Assembly: GCA_016946835.1 (NCBI GenBank) | Contig: JACVTC010000090.1 | Coordinates: 693,501-757,500, forward strand | DNA from: Neocallimastix lanati (nom. inval.) | Lineage: Eukaryota > Neocallimastigomycota > Neocallimastigomycetes > Neocallimastigales > Neocallimastigaceae | Direction of reading: 5' to 3' | Length of the DNA: 64,000 nucleotides | Shown: positions 37,532 to 49,164 of the stretch, piece after piece | Position numbering within the stretch: the stretch's first letter is position 1 | Layout: every line of letters starts with the position of its first letter | The notes under the pieces: model-generated | Databases searched by the model: none | What the model saw: the letters and a program-made list of their open reading frames with translations, nothing else | What the model was told of the DNA's origin: nothing | Position numbers and translations under genes: made by a program

Positions 37532-38388
37532 TAATATTTTATTATTTGAAGTTTATTTATTAATATAACAATAATATTGATAGTTATAAAGATTGAAATG
37601 TATGACAAAATTTTTTCTTATTTTATACTAATTGTGAATTAGTATAAAAAAAGAAAATACTATGAACTTCATATTAAAACAATTAGTTTCATATTTTAAC
37701 ATTATCTTTTATTTATATATGTATTTATTTGTTTGTTTGTTTGTTTATTTTTTTAATAATTTATTTATTTATTTATATATTTACATATATATATATGTAT
37801 TTATTTATTTATTTATTTATTTATTTATTCTTTTAATAGTATTAATATAATTCAATTACTTAAAAGATTATTTTGTAATATTTTTAAATTCTTTACTTTT
37901 ATTGATTAATATACTAATTTAACTTATTTATTTGTATTTGTACATTTATCTATTTGTTTATTTGTTTATTCTATTCAAAAATTATTTATTCTTTTATAAT
38001 TAAATTATTAATTTATTTTATAATTATTACTCTTGATTATTATAAAATATTTTTTTGTCCTTTTTATTTTATTAATGATCATATATCTGAATTTTTATAT
38101 AAAATATTATATTTCACGAAATTAACTAAAATTTATTACATGAAGATATATATATTTAATATTATTATTTCTATTATTACTATTATTTTTTTATTTCAAT
38201 TTTAAATGAAGGATATTAAATTAATAAATTAGTTATAATATTAATATTAAATTTTTATTTAATGTTTGGATCCTTCAACTGTCCGATTTTTTGGAACAAA
38301 AGTTAATTCCAATGACTTATTGAAATTCATAAATTGAACAATTACTTATCAATAACTTCACTTCACTTCCTCTATATATATATATATA

Positions 38389-38441
<53 letters not shown>

Positions 38442-38559
38442 TTTATTATTATTATTATATTTTATTATTATTATTATAATATTTTATTATTATTATTATT
38501 ATTATTATATTAACAACTCTAAATTTTTTACTATTTATTTTAATTTTTGAATAATAGTG
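37532..38559. other. Intergenic, microsatellites
   Basis: TTTG/TTTA repeats (37731-37830), an AT run (38376-38390) and (TTA)n from 38390 to 38510. An LTR for the copia remnant could lie here but no end was recognised. Confidence 0.5.
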
Positions 38560-40130
38560 ATAAGTTCATTAACTATATCAACACAAATGGCTTTTACTTT
38601 ACTAATCATTAATTTACTACTTTTATAATCATCCTCCATGAAGAATCTAAGATATTAACAAGCAACGTCAACCTCTAGATTAGCACCTAATTTTACTTGT
38701 AATTCTGTAGTAGTTTGACCACCAGAAATGCATATCTATTAATCTTTTTTTTTTAATTTTCTTTGGAGTATCAGTTAAAAGAATAGCTGAATTATCAATA
38801 TAAGATAACACTTTTGATCCTGGACCATTTTTTAATTTATAAGAATAATAATTTATTCTAACACAGCAATAATTAATTAATTATAATAAATATACGGTAA
38901 ACATCAAATAATTTAATATCTAATTATATATTAATTTACTTGTAAAGCTGGGAAGAATTTAGAATAAATAGTACATAGCTTTGAATATTTTAATTTCTTA
39001 GCAACATTACGAGTTAATATGAAGTATAGATCCTGATTCATATATTACCATAAATATAACAATTATTATGATTATATGGTTATATTATTTTCATTTTATT
39101 TAATTATATTATTATTTTATCAAATTTAATTTTACGATTATATATACAATATATTATATTATAATTAATTTATTAACATACTTGATCAATAGCAGCTGGA
39201 ATTAAACTTGGAATATCATGTCTAATACCAAAAATGTGTAAGAAACTATTACTAAATGCTGGAGCAACTTCAACAAAAGCAAAATGAACTCTATTTATAC
39301 AATCGATATCAGTAAAACCAAATGTTGCTCTAGCAACAGATGTAGTAATACATTTTGAAATTTTATTATTATTTCTGTAGAAAGCTCAACTGTAGAATTT
39401 GATTATAAAAATTTTTAAATAAATTAATAAATAAATAAAAAAAATATAATAATTTTAATATGAATAATAATAATGCATTTATTAAAATTATTAATAGAAA
39501 TTATTAATATTAAATTATAATCAAAATCAGAGAAAATGAAAATTTTCTTTGGATCGAAACCAACAGCATTAATATCCTTAGCATTAGCCTTTTCAATGTG
39601 GGACAATCTTCTTGTTTTAACTTATCCTTAAATAAGTATTTTCATCATCAGTTAATTGAATAGCAAGTGGACAATCTGAGACATCTTTTAACCATCCATT
39701 AAAAAAATTATCATTTAATATTTAAAAAATCAAATTAAAAATTAGTAAAAAAAAATTATTAATACTTACAGAAAATAAATGGTATTAAGTGACCAGTATG
39801 CATATTTTCGGTACTTGGTACAATACCAGTATACAAAAAGAATGGTTTACCTTTTTCATAAAGGTCTAAAATAACACGTAATTCTCTATATTTATAATAA
39901 ATAAAAATATAGATATATAATAATATATACAATAAATAAAAATCATTTATATGTTTTAATTTTATCAATCAAAATTAATTTATATGCTTCGATTTTTATA
40001 TCAAATATGTTGTAATTTTTTTATACCTATGGCAAAAGAAAATTCTCTCTTTAAAAAATGATGTGGTTTTTTACCACTTGCTTTTCTAAAACATTCTAAA
40101 AATTCATCATCAATTGGTCTAGTATCGAAT
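38560..40130 (-). pseudogene. WRS1: Tryptophanyl-tRNA synthetase pseudogene (cytosolic type)
   Basis: Minus-strand blocks in order: GKKPHHFLKRE (40060s), LYEKGKPFFLYTGIVPSTEN with MHTGHLIPF as the HIGH motif (39790-39860), DCPLAIQLTDDE (39660s), GFDPKKIFIFSDFDY (39530s), ATFGFTDIDCI and FVEVAPAFSNSFLHIFG (39210-39340), YFILTRNVAKKL and SKFFPALQ (38950-39030), then LLTDTPKKIK (38770s). This is the order of the eukaryotic cytosolic enzyme. Introns survive, so it is not a processed copy. Frameshifts, a stop after EVDVAC and loss of the KMSKS-type loop (GSKVLSYID instead) show it is dead. The N-terminus is replaced by copia integrase at about 40130. Confidence 0.85.
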
Positions 40131-41939
40131 TGTTTAAATTTCTGATTGTTGAATTCCAGACCATTATCGAATCTAATGGCATTAATTCTGGTATTGAATT
40201 GGTTTCTAATTCCATTAAACCAAAAGATAAAACTAGAAAAAGTATCGCATTTACTTTTTAAAAACAAAACCCACCCTATCTAGAATACTCGTTTAGAATT
40301 GTATAAAAATAACAATTTCCATATAATGATTTTGAGACAGGGCCTACCAAATCCATGTAATTCAAAAATTCTTTAGGATTTGTTTGTGGATAACTTGTGT
40401 GATTTGTTCTTAAGTTTAGAATTGGAACAAATAGGACATTTAGCAGGGATTTTTATTTTTAATAATTTTGTTTTAATATTGTCAATATTAAAATTGCCAA
40501 ATCTTTGATGCCACAAATCTAGTTTTTCAGAAGGTTTAAGAGTAATTGAATTAAATTCTTTAATTGTATTAAAATTATTTGTATTTAAATTAATCACTTT
40601 TCTTGACATCCAAATTTTGAAAGTATTAGAAGAATTTGAAGTGACATGTGTTATTCTTTTTCCATGACTCTTGTAAATAATTAATTTGAGTGTATTATTA
40701 TTTGAACTGAGAACTAATTTATAATTTTGCTGAATTAATTTTCCGACTGAAATTAAATTTTTACTGATTCTATCCGAATAATATACTTCATTAATTGAAA
40801 TATTAGTATTATTGATATATTCGTTGAACATACTAACATACTTTGAAATGATTGTATTATCAATAGCTAAGTGAATTTTTTCATTGCAAGGTTTAATTTC
40901 GGATAAATAGATTTAATTGATTTGTAATATTTATTGAGGCTCCTGAATCTATTATCCAGCTACTTATGTATTTGTTAACTTGATTCAATGTTTTGAATTG
41001 AATATCTGTCTAGTAAATTTATTCTGTATTGTTGTCTGAGTTATAGTCTTTAATGAATGCATCAGCATAAGTAGTGTCATAATTATTTGAATTATGTATA
41101 AAGTTTGCATATTTTGTATTTTTTTGATTATGATTTGAATAATGATTTTTTAATTTTTTGTTGCGATGTTAGTTCTTGGATTTTCTGAAGTGTTTTCTTC
41201 TATACTTTTTGTTTCTTTTTCTATATTTGCATTCATAGAAGTAATGACCCTTTCTGTCACAATAATTACACCTTCCATTCTTTGTGTGTTTATTTGAATT
41301 TTGTTTGTTTATGTTTTTATTTTTATTTGAATCATTTGAATTTTTATTAATATTGAAAATCGTGGTCGTGGCAGTTTCGCTAAGGTTATTGGATTCCTTG
41401 GTATTTGATAGTAGTATTTCGGGTATTACCTTTTTTACATACCAACAACAATCTTTCCAATCTGAATACTGGAAAACGTTAATAAACCTTAAATTTTCAG
41501 GCAGCCACCGCTTCAATTTTCCTATTTTGGTGCTTTGTAGTATGTCATTGTCGATCTTTTCTAATTCATCAAAATGGTTTTGTAGGTTGGCTAAAAATAT
41601 GTTAATATCTGTATTAGTATCAAATTTCATTAATTTTATTATTTCATTCAATTCCATCTTCCTTCGTTCAACTCTTTTGGTAAAAGATTCCTTAAGTTGC
41701 TTCCATATTTCATAGGCAGTCTTTTCATTAACTTCAATTATCTTTTAAGTCTTTTCTCCTAGTCCATTTATAATTATTCATTTTGTTATGATATTATTTG
41801 TGATATCATCTGGATCAGTATCCTTTTCATAAACTAGCATATCATCGAACTAGTCTTCAATATAGTCTTCAATATCTTTTTCCTTTATGACCTTTTTTCG
41901 TAATTTTTATATTACTTGAGTTGTGACATATTTTAACTT
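40131..41939 (-). pseudogene. copia remnant: Gag, knuckle, integrase part
   Basis: The Gag start MSQLK (41939) is followed at once by a stop; homologous Gag continues with several stops, then an intact stretch from 41657 (MELNEIIKLMKFDTNTDINI) with ENLRFINVFQY and knuckle CNYCDRKGHYFYEC. Further left: a protease-region block (YYSDRISKNLISVGKL), the integrase zinc-binding region LDLWHQRFGNFNIDN plus CPICSNSKLK, and integrase core FDNGLEFNNQKF, which runs straight into the synthetase pseudogene. Same family as the Gags at 24995 and 42956. Confidence 0.75.
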
Positions 41940-42010
41940 ATCCTAAAAAAAAGGAGTTTATTTTTTATAACGTTCACTCTTATATATATCTATAACATAT
42001 AACTTAAACA

Positions 42011-42361
42011 AAAACTATAACTTAATCTAATGTGTTCAAAATAAGAAACATATTTCATTGTTATTGTTTTTTTTTCGAGAAATCTTACAATATAATATGA
42101 TATTAAATTTAGTAATGAATCAAAAATTAAATAAACAAATATATATATATCATAATCATAATCATAATCATTTATAATAAAATATAAAAACTATAACTTA
42201 ATCTAATGTGTTCAAAATAAGAAACATATTTCATTGTTATTGTTTTTTTTTCGAGAAATCTTACAATATAATATGATATTAAATTTAGTAATGAATCAAA
42301 AATTAAATAAACAAATATATATATATCATAATCATAATCATAATCATTTATAATAAAATAT
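42011..42361 (+). repeat. 175-bp tandem duplication
   Basis: Two essentially identical copies start at 42011 and 42186 (AAAAACTATAACTTAATC...). Each has nine Ts then CGAGAAATC, an AT run and CATAATCATAATCATAATC. Confidence 0.9.
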
Positions 42362-42387
42362 AAATAAAAATAATAATAAAAATATTT

Positions 42388-42486
42388 TGAACTGAGTAAA
42401 GTCAGCCAAATGAATAAAAATACTCTGAGTTGAATAAAGTCAGCCAAATGAATAAAAATATTTTGAGCTGAGTAAAGTCAGCAAAA
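42388..42486 (+). repeat. 38-bp repeat, three copies
   Basis: TGAGTAAAGTCAGCCAAATG followed by AATAAAAATA, with small variants (GAACTG, GAGTTG, GAGCTG before it). Confidence 0.85.
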
Positions 42487-42955
42487 TAATCTAATATAAA
42501 TATAAAAAATAATAAAAATAAAAATATAAGAATAAAAAAAAATTTTTTTATCAAAGAAATCACTCAATCAAATGAATGACAAAATATAATCATCTTATTT
42601 GACAAAATTAAAGATCAAAATAAAATTTCAATGAATCCAAAATAAACAATTTAAACATAAAAATAATATAAATAACCAATTGCAAAAATCAATATTTTAT
42701 ATTCAGATGATATTTATAACTAAAATATACCCAATAAAATAGGACAAAATCAGTATTCGGCAAATTAAAATAATATATACAATTCAATATAAACACCCAA
42801 TCATAAACCATTCTTTAATCAAAATTAAAATTAAAAATATAAAAATAAATAAAACAAATAATAAAATAAAAATAATTATTCTACAGCAATATTAAATTTA
42901 TATTACGAAATACAACTCATCCCTTAAATAAAACAGTTTTAACAAACAAAATAAT

Positions 42956-43496
42956 ATGACAAGAAAATATTAATCAACCTATTGTGATTAACGATCCCCA
43001 AACAAAGGGCATCACTTTCAGTTACTCTGAAAATTTCAATAGAGTAATTGATCTCACTCCAGACAATTATAACAGCTGGAGAACTAGAATCCTTTACTTA
43101 CTAATGATAAATAGCCTTGAAAGATACGTTGTTTCTGAAAAGGTGAAGAAGATAAGAAAACGGAATGTTAAAGATGACCTCAGCGATTACATGGAAGATA
43201 AGTTCAATAATAATTTTGTGTATGATAAAGACACCAACCTTCTAGACATTAAAAATGATGTCATGGTAAAATGTATTATCATTAATAGTTTAGGAGAGAA
43301 AACTAGGAAAATAATCGAGGGACAAGGAAAAACAGCTTTCCAAACATGGAAAATTTTAAAACATTCCTTCACAAGAAGTCCAGAACGAAGAAAATTAGAA
43401 ATACAAAATAAAATAAGCAATCTAAAATACAATGAAGACCAAGACATAAATATCTCTATGGCAAAACTACAAAATGCCATAGAAGAGCTTGAATGA
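42956..43496 (+). pseudogene. gag: copia-type Gag, truncated
   Basis: The ATG at 42956 leads to a stop after five codons; two bases appear lost there. From 42984 the frame is open for 170 residues with the family core: FNRVIDLTPDNYNSWRTRIL, IIINSLGEKTRKIIEG and AFQTWKILKHSF. It breaks off at KLQNAIEELE, where minus-strand integrase sequence of another copia family begins. The knuckle and all of pol are absent. Confidence 0.75.
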
Positions 43497-45949
43497 GGTT
43501 CATTTTCAATAACAATATCAGTGTCATTTGAAAAGTAATGGATTGCTTGTGAAGCCTTTTGTTCCTTATAGTTTTCATCTGGTAGAGTAAAGTTCGCGGG
43601 TTGATCTTCATCAAATACTACTTCTCGGACTAAATGTAACTTGAGATCTTCGTAATCCATAGCAATATAGCAGTGTGTTCTAAAATTAAGGTCTAGAAAA
43701 ATACCTTTTTTACTGTTAGATTCAAATTTTCCTTTATTTTGTGAAAAGTTTTTATAATAGGCAATACACCCAAATGTTTTAATATATTTTAAATCAACCT
43801 TTTTATTGAAGAAGACTTCATTAGGTATGGCATTTCCTATACTTCTATGTGGGTTAATATTATATAAGTAATTCGCATAGTTAATTGCATAATCCCAAAA
43901 TTTTTGATCTAGCTTACTCCAAGATAAAAGGGTTCTTGCGCAATTGATCAATGTTTGATTGAATCTTTCTGCTTTGCCATTATTCTCGGGATTATAAGGA
44001 GGTGAATAGAGTTTAGTAATACCGTTATTTAGGCAATATTTTTCAATTATTTTTAAATTCCAATCCATTGTCGGTTTTAAAGAATTTAATATTACAGTTG
44101 AAGCGATTTGAAACTCTTTTAAAGAATTGAATAGTAGTATTAGGAACATCTCTTTTCCTTTTAACTAAAAATATCCATGATTTTCTGGAAAATTCATCAA
44201 TAAATGTTAAGATGAATTTCTTGCCTGTTCCAGATGTAATGCCCATAGGATCTATTAAATCTGAATGAATTGTTTCTAATATTTCGGAAGCTGTAGGAGG
44301 AATACCATTATGAGGTAATCTTTTAAGTTTAGAAATTTTACAATTCAAGCATTCATGTTTCTTTACGTTGTGTAATTCTAGGTATTGTGATAAATTATTG
44401 TGAAAGAAGTGTCCTAAACGATTGTGCCATATGGTTTTGCTATAATCATCCAATTCATTTTTATTATTAGTTACACTTTGGTACTATTAGTTTTATTGGA
44501 ATTCTTGCAATGTTGAATTCTTCAACATTGAACTGTCCAATGATTTTTTCTTTATCAGTTATGTCGTCAGTCTTTTTAAGAATAAGTGATGTTTTGTTGT
44601 TTTCACTTGAATATCCATTCCTGGATAATTTAAATCCACTTAATAAATTTATATTGATTCTTTTGGAGTAATAAACATTATATAATCGGATTATTTCATT
44701 ATTGATTGTTCCTTCGAATGTTCCAATGCCTTGAAATTCACAAATGGAATTATTTGTACATCTCATTTGGATTCTTTCATTACGAAAATTCTTTAAGATA
44801 TTTTTATTATTTGTAATATGTTCTGAACATCCTGTATCGAAGGTCCAAATGATATAACTGTCATTTGAATTAATTTCTTCACTCGTCAAATGATTGATAG
44901 CGTTTATATTATAATTGTTTTGATTTGTATTATTCGTTGGATTTTCCCTTTTTTCTTCTGAAATTATTTCAATATTTTCAATACACTTTTCAAATAATGG
45001 CTTTACTTCGTCAAAACAGATATTTTCGATTTCTTCATCATCAGAAATGTAGTTATCATTTAGTTCTACATTTCCAATCAATATATCTCCTTTTGTTATT
45101 CATTTTATTATTGTTTTTATTATATCTATGAAATTCTTTTCTTTCCCTATGGGTTTTAAGATTTAATTTACATTTATCAGTTGTATGTCCCTTCATTTCA
45201 CAAATATAGCAGTGGTTATCTTCTCTTTTAATCTTGTTTTCTTTTGAGAATGGTCCATGAGATTTAATTTTTGTTACATAATCAATATCCATTAAGTCTT
45301 CAATTTTAGTAGAATTGTTTTCTTTTCCAGGGCCTTTTCTTAAAAAGTATTGTAAGACATTAATTTGTTCTTATACATCATTGATGAAAACATCAATTTC
45401 TGTCTTGGAATTTAATTTTAGTCTACACCTAACTTCATTAGGTAATGCGTAATAGATGTATTTCATTTTCTCCATTGTTCCTAATTTATAATTTTTATCA
45501 TGAAGTATTTCAAATATTTCTGTAATTTCTCTCAGTATTTCGGAAGACTCATCAATACTTTTCGATTTCAGAGATTGCAGTTTTCGAAGGTAGTGACTAA
45601 TATCCTTAGACCTTTCTTTGTCATAATATTCTTTGATTTTGCTCATCATTTCATATGATGTTTTTGCGTTCCGAATTTTTCGCTTAACTTCTTTTGTAAT
45701 GCTTGTCAAAAGAAAAGCTTGTGCCTTTGAATCTTCAATTTTCGCCTTTTCAAACAGTTCTTCAGTCATAGTTTTGTTTTTGACTTTTTCTTCTATAGTA
45801 GTAATTAGATCTTCCTCAATGTATTTCCAAATTTCCTTGGCCTTCATGATAGATCTTACAGTAGGATACCAATCTTCATAGTTGGTTCTGTTGAGGCGTT
45901 CATCAGCAGTAATTAAATAATTCATAGCGTTCATTTTTAGTTGCAACAA
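43497..45949 (-). pseudogene. copia remnant: Gag, knuckle, protease, integrase
   Basis: Minus strand: Gag (45949-45371) with LTADERLNRTNYEDWYPTVR style substrate-fold core and YYALPNEVRCRL; an in-frame stop, then knuckle CYICEMKGHTTDKC (45190s); protease IIWTFDTGCSEHITNN (44850s) with intact DTG; zinc-binding IWHNRLGHFFHNN and CLNCKISKLKRL (44340-44430); integrase catalytic pieces HSDLIDP, FKTDNGLEF and YNPENNGKAERFNQ (44000-44250); then the integrase C-terminal FGCIAYYKNF. At least three frameshifts. It ends after integrase; RT and RNase H are missing, cut at the junction near 43497. Confidence 0.8.
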
Positions 45950-45964
45950 ATGAGACTCTTAATC
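45950..45964 (-). promoter_or_regulatory. Primer-binding site, half tRNA-Lys(CUU)
   Basis: The complement is GATTAAGAGTCTCAT, identical to the PBS at 23837 and 54791, placed directly between the LTR end (TTAACGACA) and the Gag start. Confidence 0.75.
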
Positions 45965-46222
45965 TGTCGTTAAGAATAAAATGATATTTGGTTTTAATAT
46001 AAACTTTATTTATTAAAATATTTAATAGGTAATTACAATGTTAACAAATTTAGAAAAATTACATTTTATTTATATTAGTTGTGGCTAGTGCCAAATATAA
46101 TGAACTTTTATTACAATTAATTAAAGATGTATTTCAAATATAATGAGATAAATTATATAACGAATATTAATATAATAAATTTAATTTAATATATTTCAAC
46201 ATTAATTCTTTATATTCTAACA
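45965..46222 (-). repeat. 5' LTR of the minus-strand copia remnant
   Basis: Ends in ...TTAACGACA next to the PBS. The start is either TGTTAGAATATAAAG (46222) or TGTTGAAATAT (46201); the first resembles the short element's LTR start. There is no second copy to settle it. Confidence 0.6.
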
Positions 46223-46595
46223 ATATATTAAATTATATATTTATTTTATAATTATATATTATTATATTAAATTATAATAATATTCTTATATTTAACTTTA
46301 ATAGGATTTTTATTATATTATATAATATATTATTATGTATTATTTTATATTTATTTTATATTTTACATATAATATACATTTATTATTTAAATATAGATAT
46401 TGTATTCTTATATATATATAATTTATATTATATGTTTAAAATATATTTCATATTATTAAATTTTATAATTTTAAAATGTAATTTCTTAATAATAACCAAT
46501 TTCTAATAAAATTAATTTAGAAAGGGGTTTTTAGTTTTTAGGAAAAGTAATAATAAATTAAATAAAGATATAACTATATTATTATAATTAAAATA

Positions 46596-46671
46596 TAGCA
46601 CATAAAAGTCCCGTATATCAAAATAAAATACACGTGACGTCAAATGTGATATGCGGGACTTTTATGTGCTA
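46596..46671. repeat. 76-bp foldback with 25-nt arms
   Basis: Arms TAGCACATAAAAGTCCCG... and ...CGGGACTTTTATGTGCTA pair over 25 positions with one mismatch, which is G-U in RNA. The 26-nt loop contains CACGTGACGTCA. The TA ends could be a target duplication of a Tc1/mariner-type MITE. Confidence 0.75.
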
Positions 46672-47266
46672 CTAATTTTTAATAGTATCGTTATATTTAA
46701 TTAATCTTTATTAATATATTTTAATTTATAAAACCCAATTAACCAAGGGTCTTCTCTAAACTACAAATAAAGAAGAGTAGCTATTAGAAATCTTTATAAT
46801 AATTTAATTATTAATAATAATAAATATACATTTAAAATATATTATATCGGAGTATAGTATAATATATAATAAATATATATTAAAATAATAAATATAATAA
46901 ATATAACTATATAATTCTTAAAATGAAAATAAGAATAATAAAGTTAAATATATAAGAATATAATTATATAATAAATATGAATATAATAAATAATATCAAC
47001 TATATATATTTAATTATAATTAAAATAACTAAAACTATTTCATTATATTATATATTATAATATATAGAAGTATTATGTATTTTTAATATAAACTTTAAAA
47101 ATAAATATGAATAGTTAAGTTATATATATAATAATATTCTTATTATATATATTTAGAAGAAATTAACTATTTAATTTAATATATTTAATATATTTCATAT
47201 TATAATGAATAATATATATAAATATTGAATAATATATGAATAAGAAATTATTTCAAATATTATTAT

Positions 47267-47354
47267 TGACAAAAGAGATATAAATTTAATATTTAATAAT
47301 TATTATTAAATATACAAATATGTTGCTACACATATTTGTTTTATATCAAATGTA
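47267..47354 (+). repeat. Dispersed unit, inverted copy at 16667-16755
   Basis: AAATATACAAATATGTTGC, CACATATTTGTTTTATATCA and the preceding TAATATTTAATAATTATTA match the reverse complement of 16667-16755. Confidence 0.6.
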
Positions 47355-47567
47355 TCATTGAAATTAATTATTAATATAAACCTTATTTATTAATATTCTC
47401 AGAATTATTAGGCCTAAAATAACCCTTTAAATATTAAACAAGAATTTATATTAATTATTAATTATTTAAATATATATATTATTTATAATTAAATAAATAA
47501 TATTTGTAATTATTAAAAATGTAAATAATTGAAATTGAGATTTCAATTTAGTTATAATTTCAACAAA

Positions 47568-48408
47568 TATTATTAATATTTATTATTATGGATAAGTATA
47601 ATTATTAAATACTAAATAAATTTTATAAAAACTTTAATTAAATATCATATACTAAAATTACTATTTATTATAAATTTAAATTCTAGATTTCCATTTTAAG
47701 AAACCAATAATATAAATAATTTTACCAAAACAAATAAATATTTATATTAATTAAAATTAAGTATAATAAAAATTTAATTTACTATTAACAAAAATTAAAT
47801 AATAATTTTTTTTTCCAATGACAATTTGGTTTTTTATTATTATTTTATATTAATAAATCACATTATCATTTCATCAGGTTTTTCTGCTAGTCTTTTCCTG
47901 ATGAATTACCAATTAGACTAGTACAGTCTATTAAATAATAAATTAACAATATATATTTAATATAAACAAAATAAATAATGAACAAATTAAATAATTTCAA
48001 TTAATAATTAAATAAAAAATAAATGAAAATAGATAACAAATGATTAAATTTTAATAAATGAAATATATTAAAAATAAAATAAATAACTTATTAGTTAAAA
48101 AAATTAATAAATAATTAAATAATAATTATTAAAATAAAGAAATTATTAAGTAAATCAAAATGTATAAAAGAACGATTGATTTCCTTTTAGGAAATCAAGA
48201 GTTATTATTTTAAAAAATATATTAATAAATAAATTTAAGAATTCAATTTAAAAAAATTTTTTTAATTTTTTAAATTTTTTTAATTTTTTTAAAATATTTT
48301 TGAATAAACTCTTTTAATTATTTTTTTTTAATATATTTTTTAATCTTTTAAATTTTTAAATCATAAAAGAAACTATTTAAAATATAATTTATTTAATAGT
48401 TTCTTACA
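47568..48408 (+). repeat. 5' LTR of the Ty3/gypsy element, 5'-truncated
   Basis: 841 bp aligning with 52501-53352, ending TTTCTTACA. Sequence left of 47568 does not match the 3' LTR start. No standard PBS follows the LTR end. Confidence 0.85.
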
Positions 48409-48450
48409 ATAATAATTCTTCTAATAATTTTAAATATTTCTTAAAAAGCA

Positions 48451-49164
48451 ATGGAACAAGATAAAACTTTGGAATTTATTAATTCATTGACAGAATTTAT
48501 ACCTACTTATTTTTCCTCTAATGGCGTAATAGAACGAGAAAACGGAATGGAAAATTGGTCAATGAACGAAATATTAGACTACTGCGAATTATTTTTTAAA
48601 GAACATCCAAAGTCTTTTCCTACGGATGACTTTAAAAATACGTTTGTTATAAACAAAACTTATGGGCCTGCTAAGAAATGGGGTCTCTCATTGAAAAATG
48701 ATGGAACAATAGACAACCTAAACTACGAAACATTTAAAAGTTTATTATTGGAAAATTTTGGAGACTCGAAGGAAGAAAAATACGTTCTAATAGACAAACT
48801 TTTGAATCTAAAACAATATAATTTGGGAAAAGCCGCCTTCTATACAATCGAATTTAGACGTCTGGCAAAGCGTATTGGATGGCCTGATAATATATTGATT
48901 GACTTAATTAGACGAGGACTACTAGAAGAAGTTAAAGAAGAATTTGATAAGATTAAAAAGCCTTCAAACTTTTTTGAAGCCACTAATATAAAAATTAGTA
49001 TAGATAAAAAATGCCACACCGCTATCAACACCAGGAAGAACACTTTACCTATTGAAAACAGCCATAAAAAAGGATTTAAAAAAAGACATTTTAAAAATGA
49101 ACCTATTGAAAAAAAGAGAAAAAACACTTTAAAACTTATAAAGGAAAGAATAAACAAATGTTAA
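48451..49164 (+). CDS. gag: Ty3/gypsy Gag
   Basis: A 237-residue intact frame: MEQDKTLEFINSLTEF start, then the capsid-type core WGLSLKNDGTIDNLNYETFK, LLENFGDSKEEKYVLIDKLL, YTIEFRRLAKRIGWPDN and LIRRGLLEEVKEEF, as in Ty3-type Gags. The C-terminus is Lys/Arg-rich (KKGFKKRHFKNEPIEKKRKN), likely RNA-binding; there is no CCHC knuckle. The stop overlaps a pol ATG in TAATG. It is the only undamaged frame of the element. Confidence 0.8.
   Translation: MEQDKTLEFINSLTEFIPTYFSSNGVIERENGMENWSMNEILDYCELFFKEHPKSFPTDDFKNTFVINKTYGPAKKWGLSLKNDGTIDNLNYETFKSLLLENFGDSKEEKYVLIDKLLNLKQYNLGKAAFYTIEFRRLAKRIGWPDNILIDLIRRGLLEEVKEEFDKIKKPSNFFEATNIKISIDKKCHTAINTRKNTLPIENSHKKGFKKRHFKNEPIEKKRKNTLKLIKERINKC

Larger units (their letters stand above)
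41940..42955. other. Non-coding, between two head-to-head Gags
   Basis: Divergent copia Gags of one family start on either side. The interval holds a 175-bp tandem duplication and a 38-bp triplicate (listed separately). No PBS or LTR end is clear. Confidence 0.5.
46223..47567. other. Intergenic, AT-rich
   Basis: No gene. Contains the perfect foldback at 46596-46671 and a dispersed LTR-type unit at 47267-47354. The remainder is AT repeats. Confidence 0.5.

Noticed and set aside
42388-42486. CRISPR-like array
   Set aside because: The three 38-bp units are contiguous, without distinct spacers, in a eukaryotic genome.
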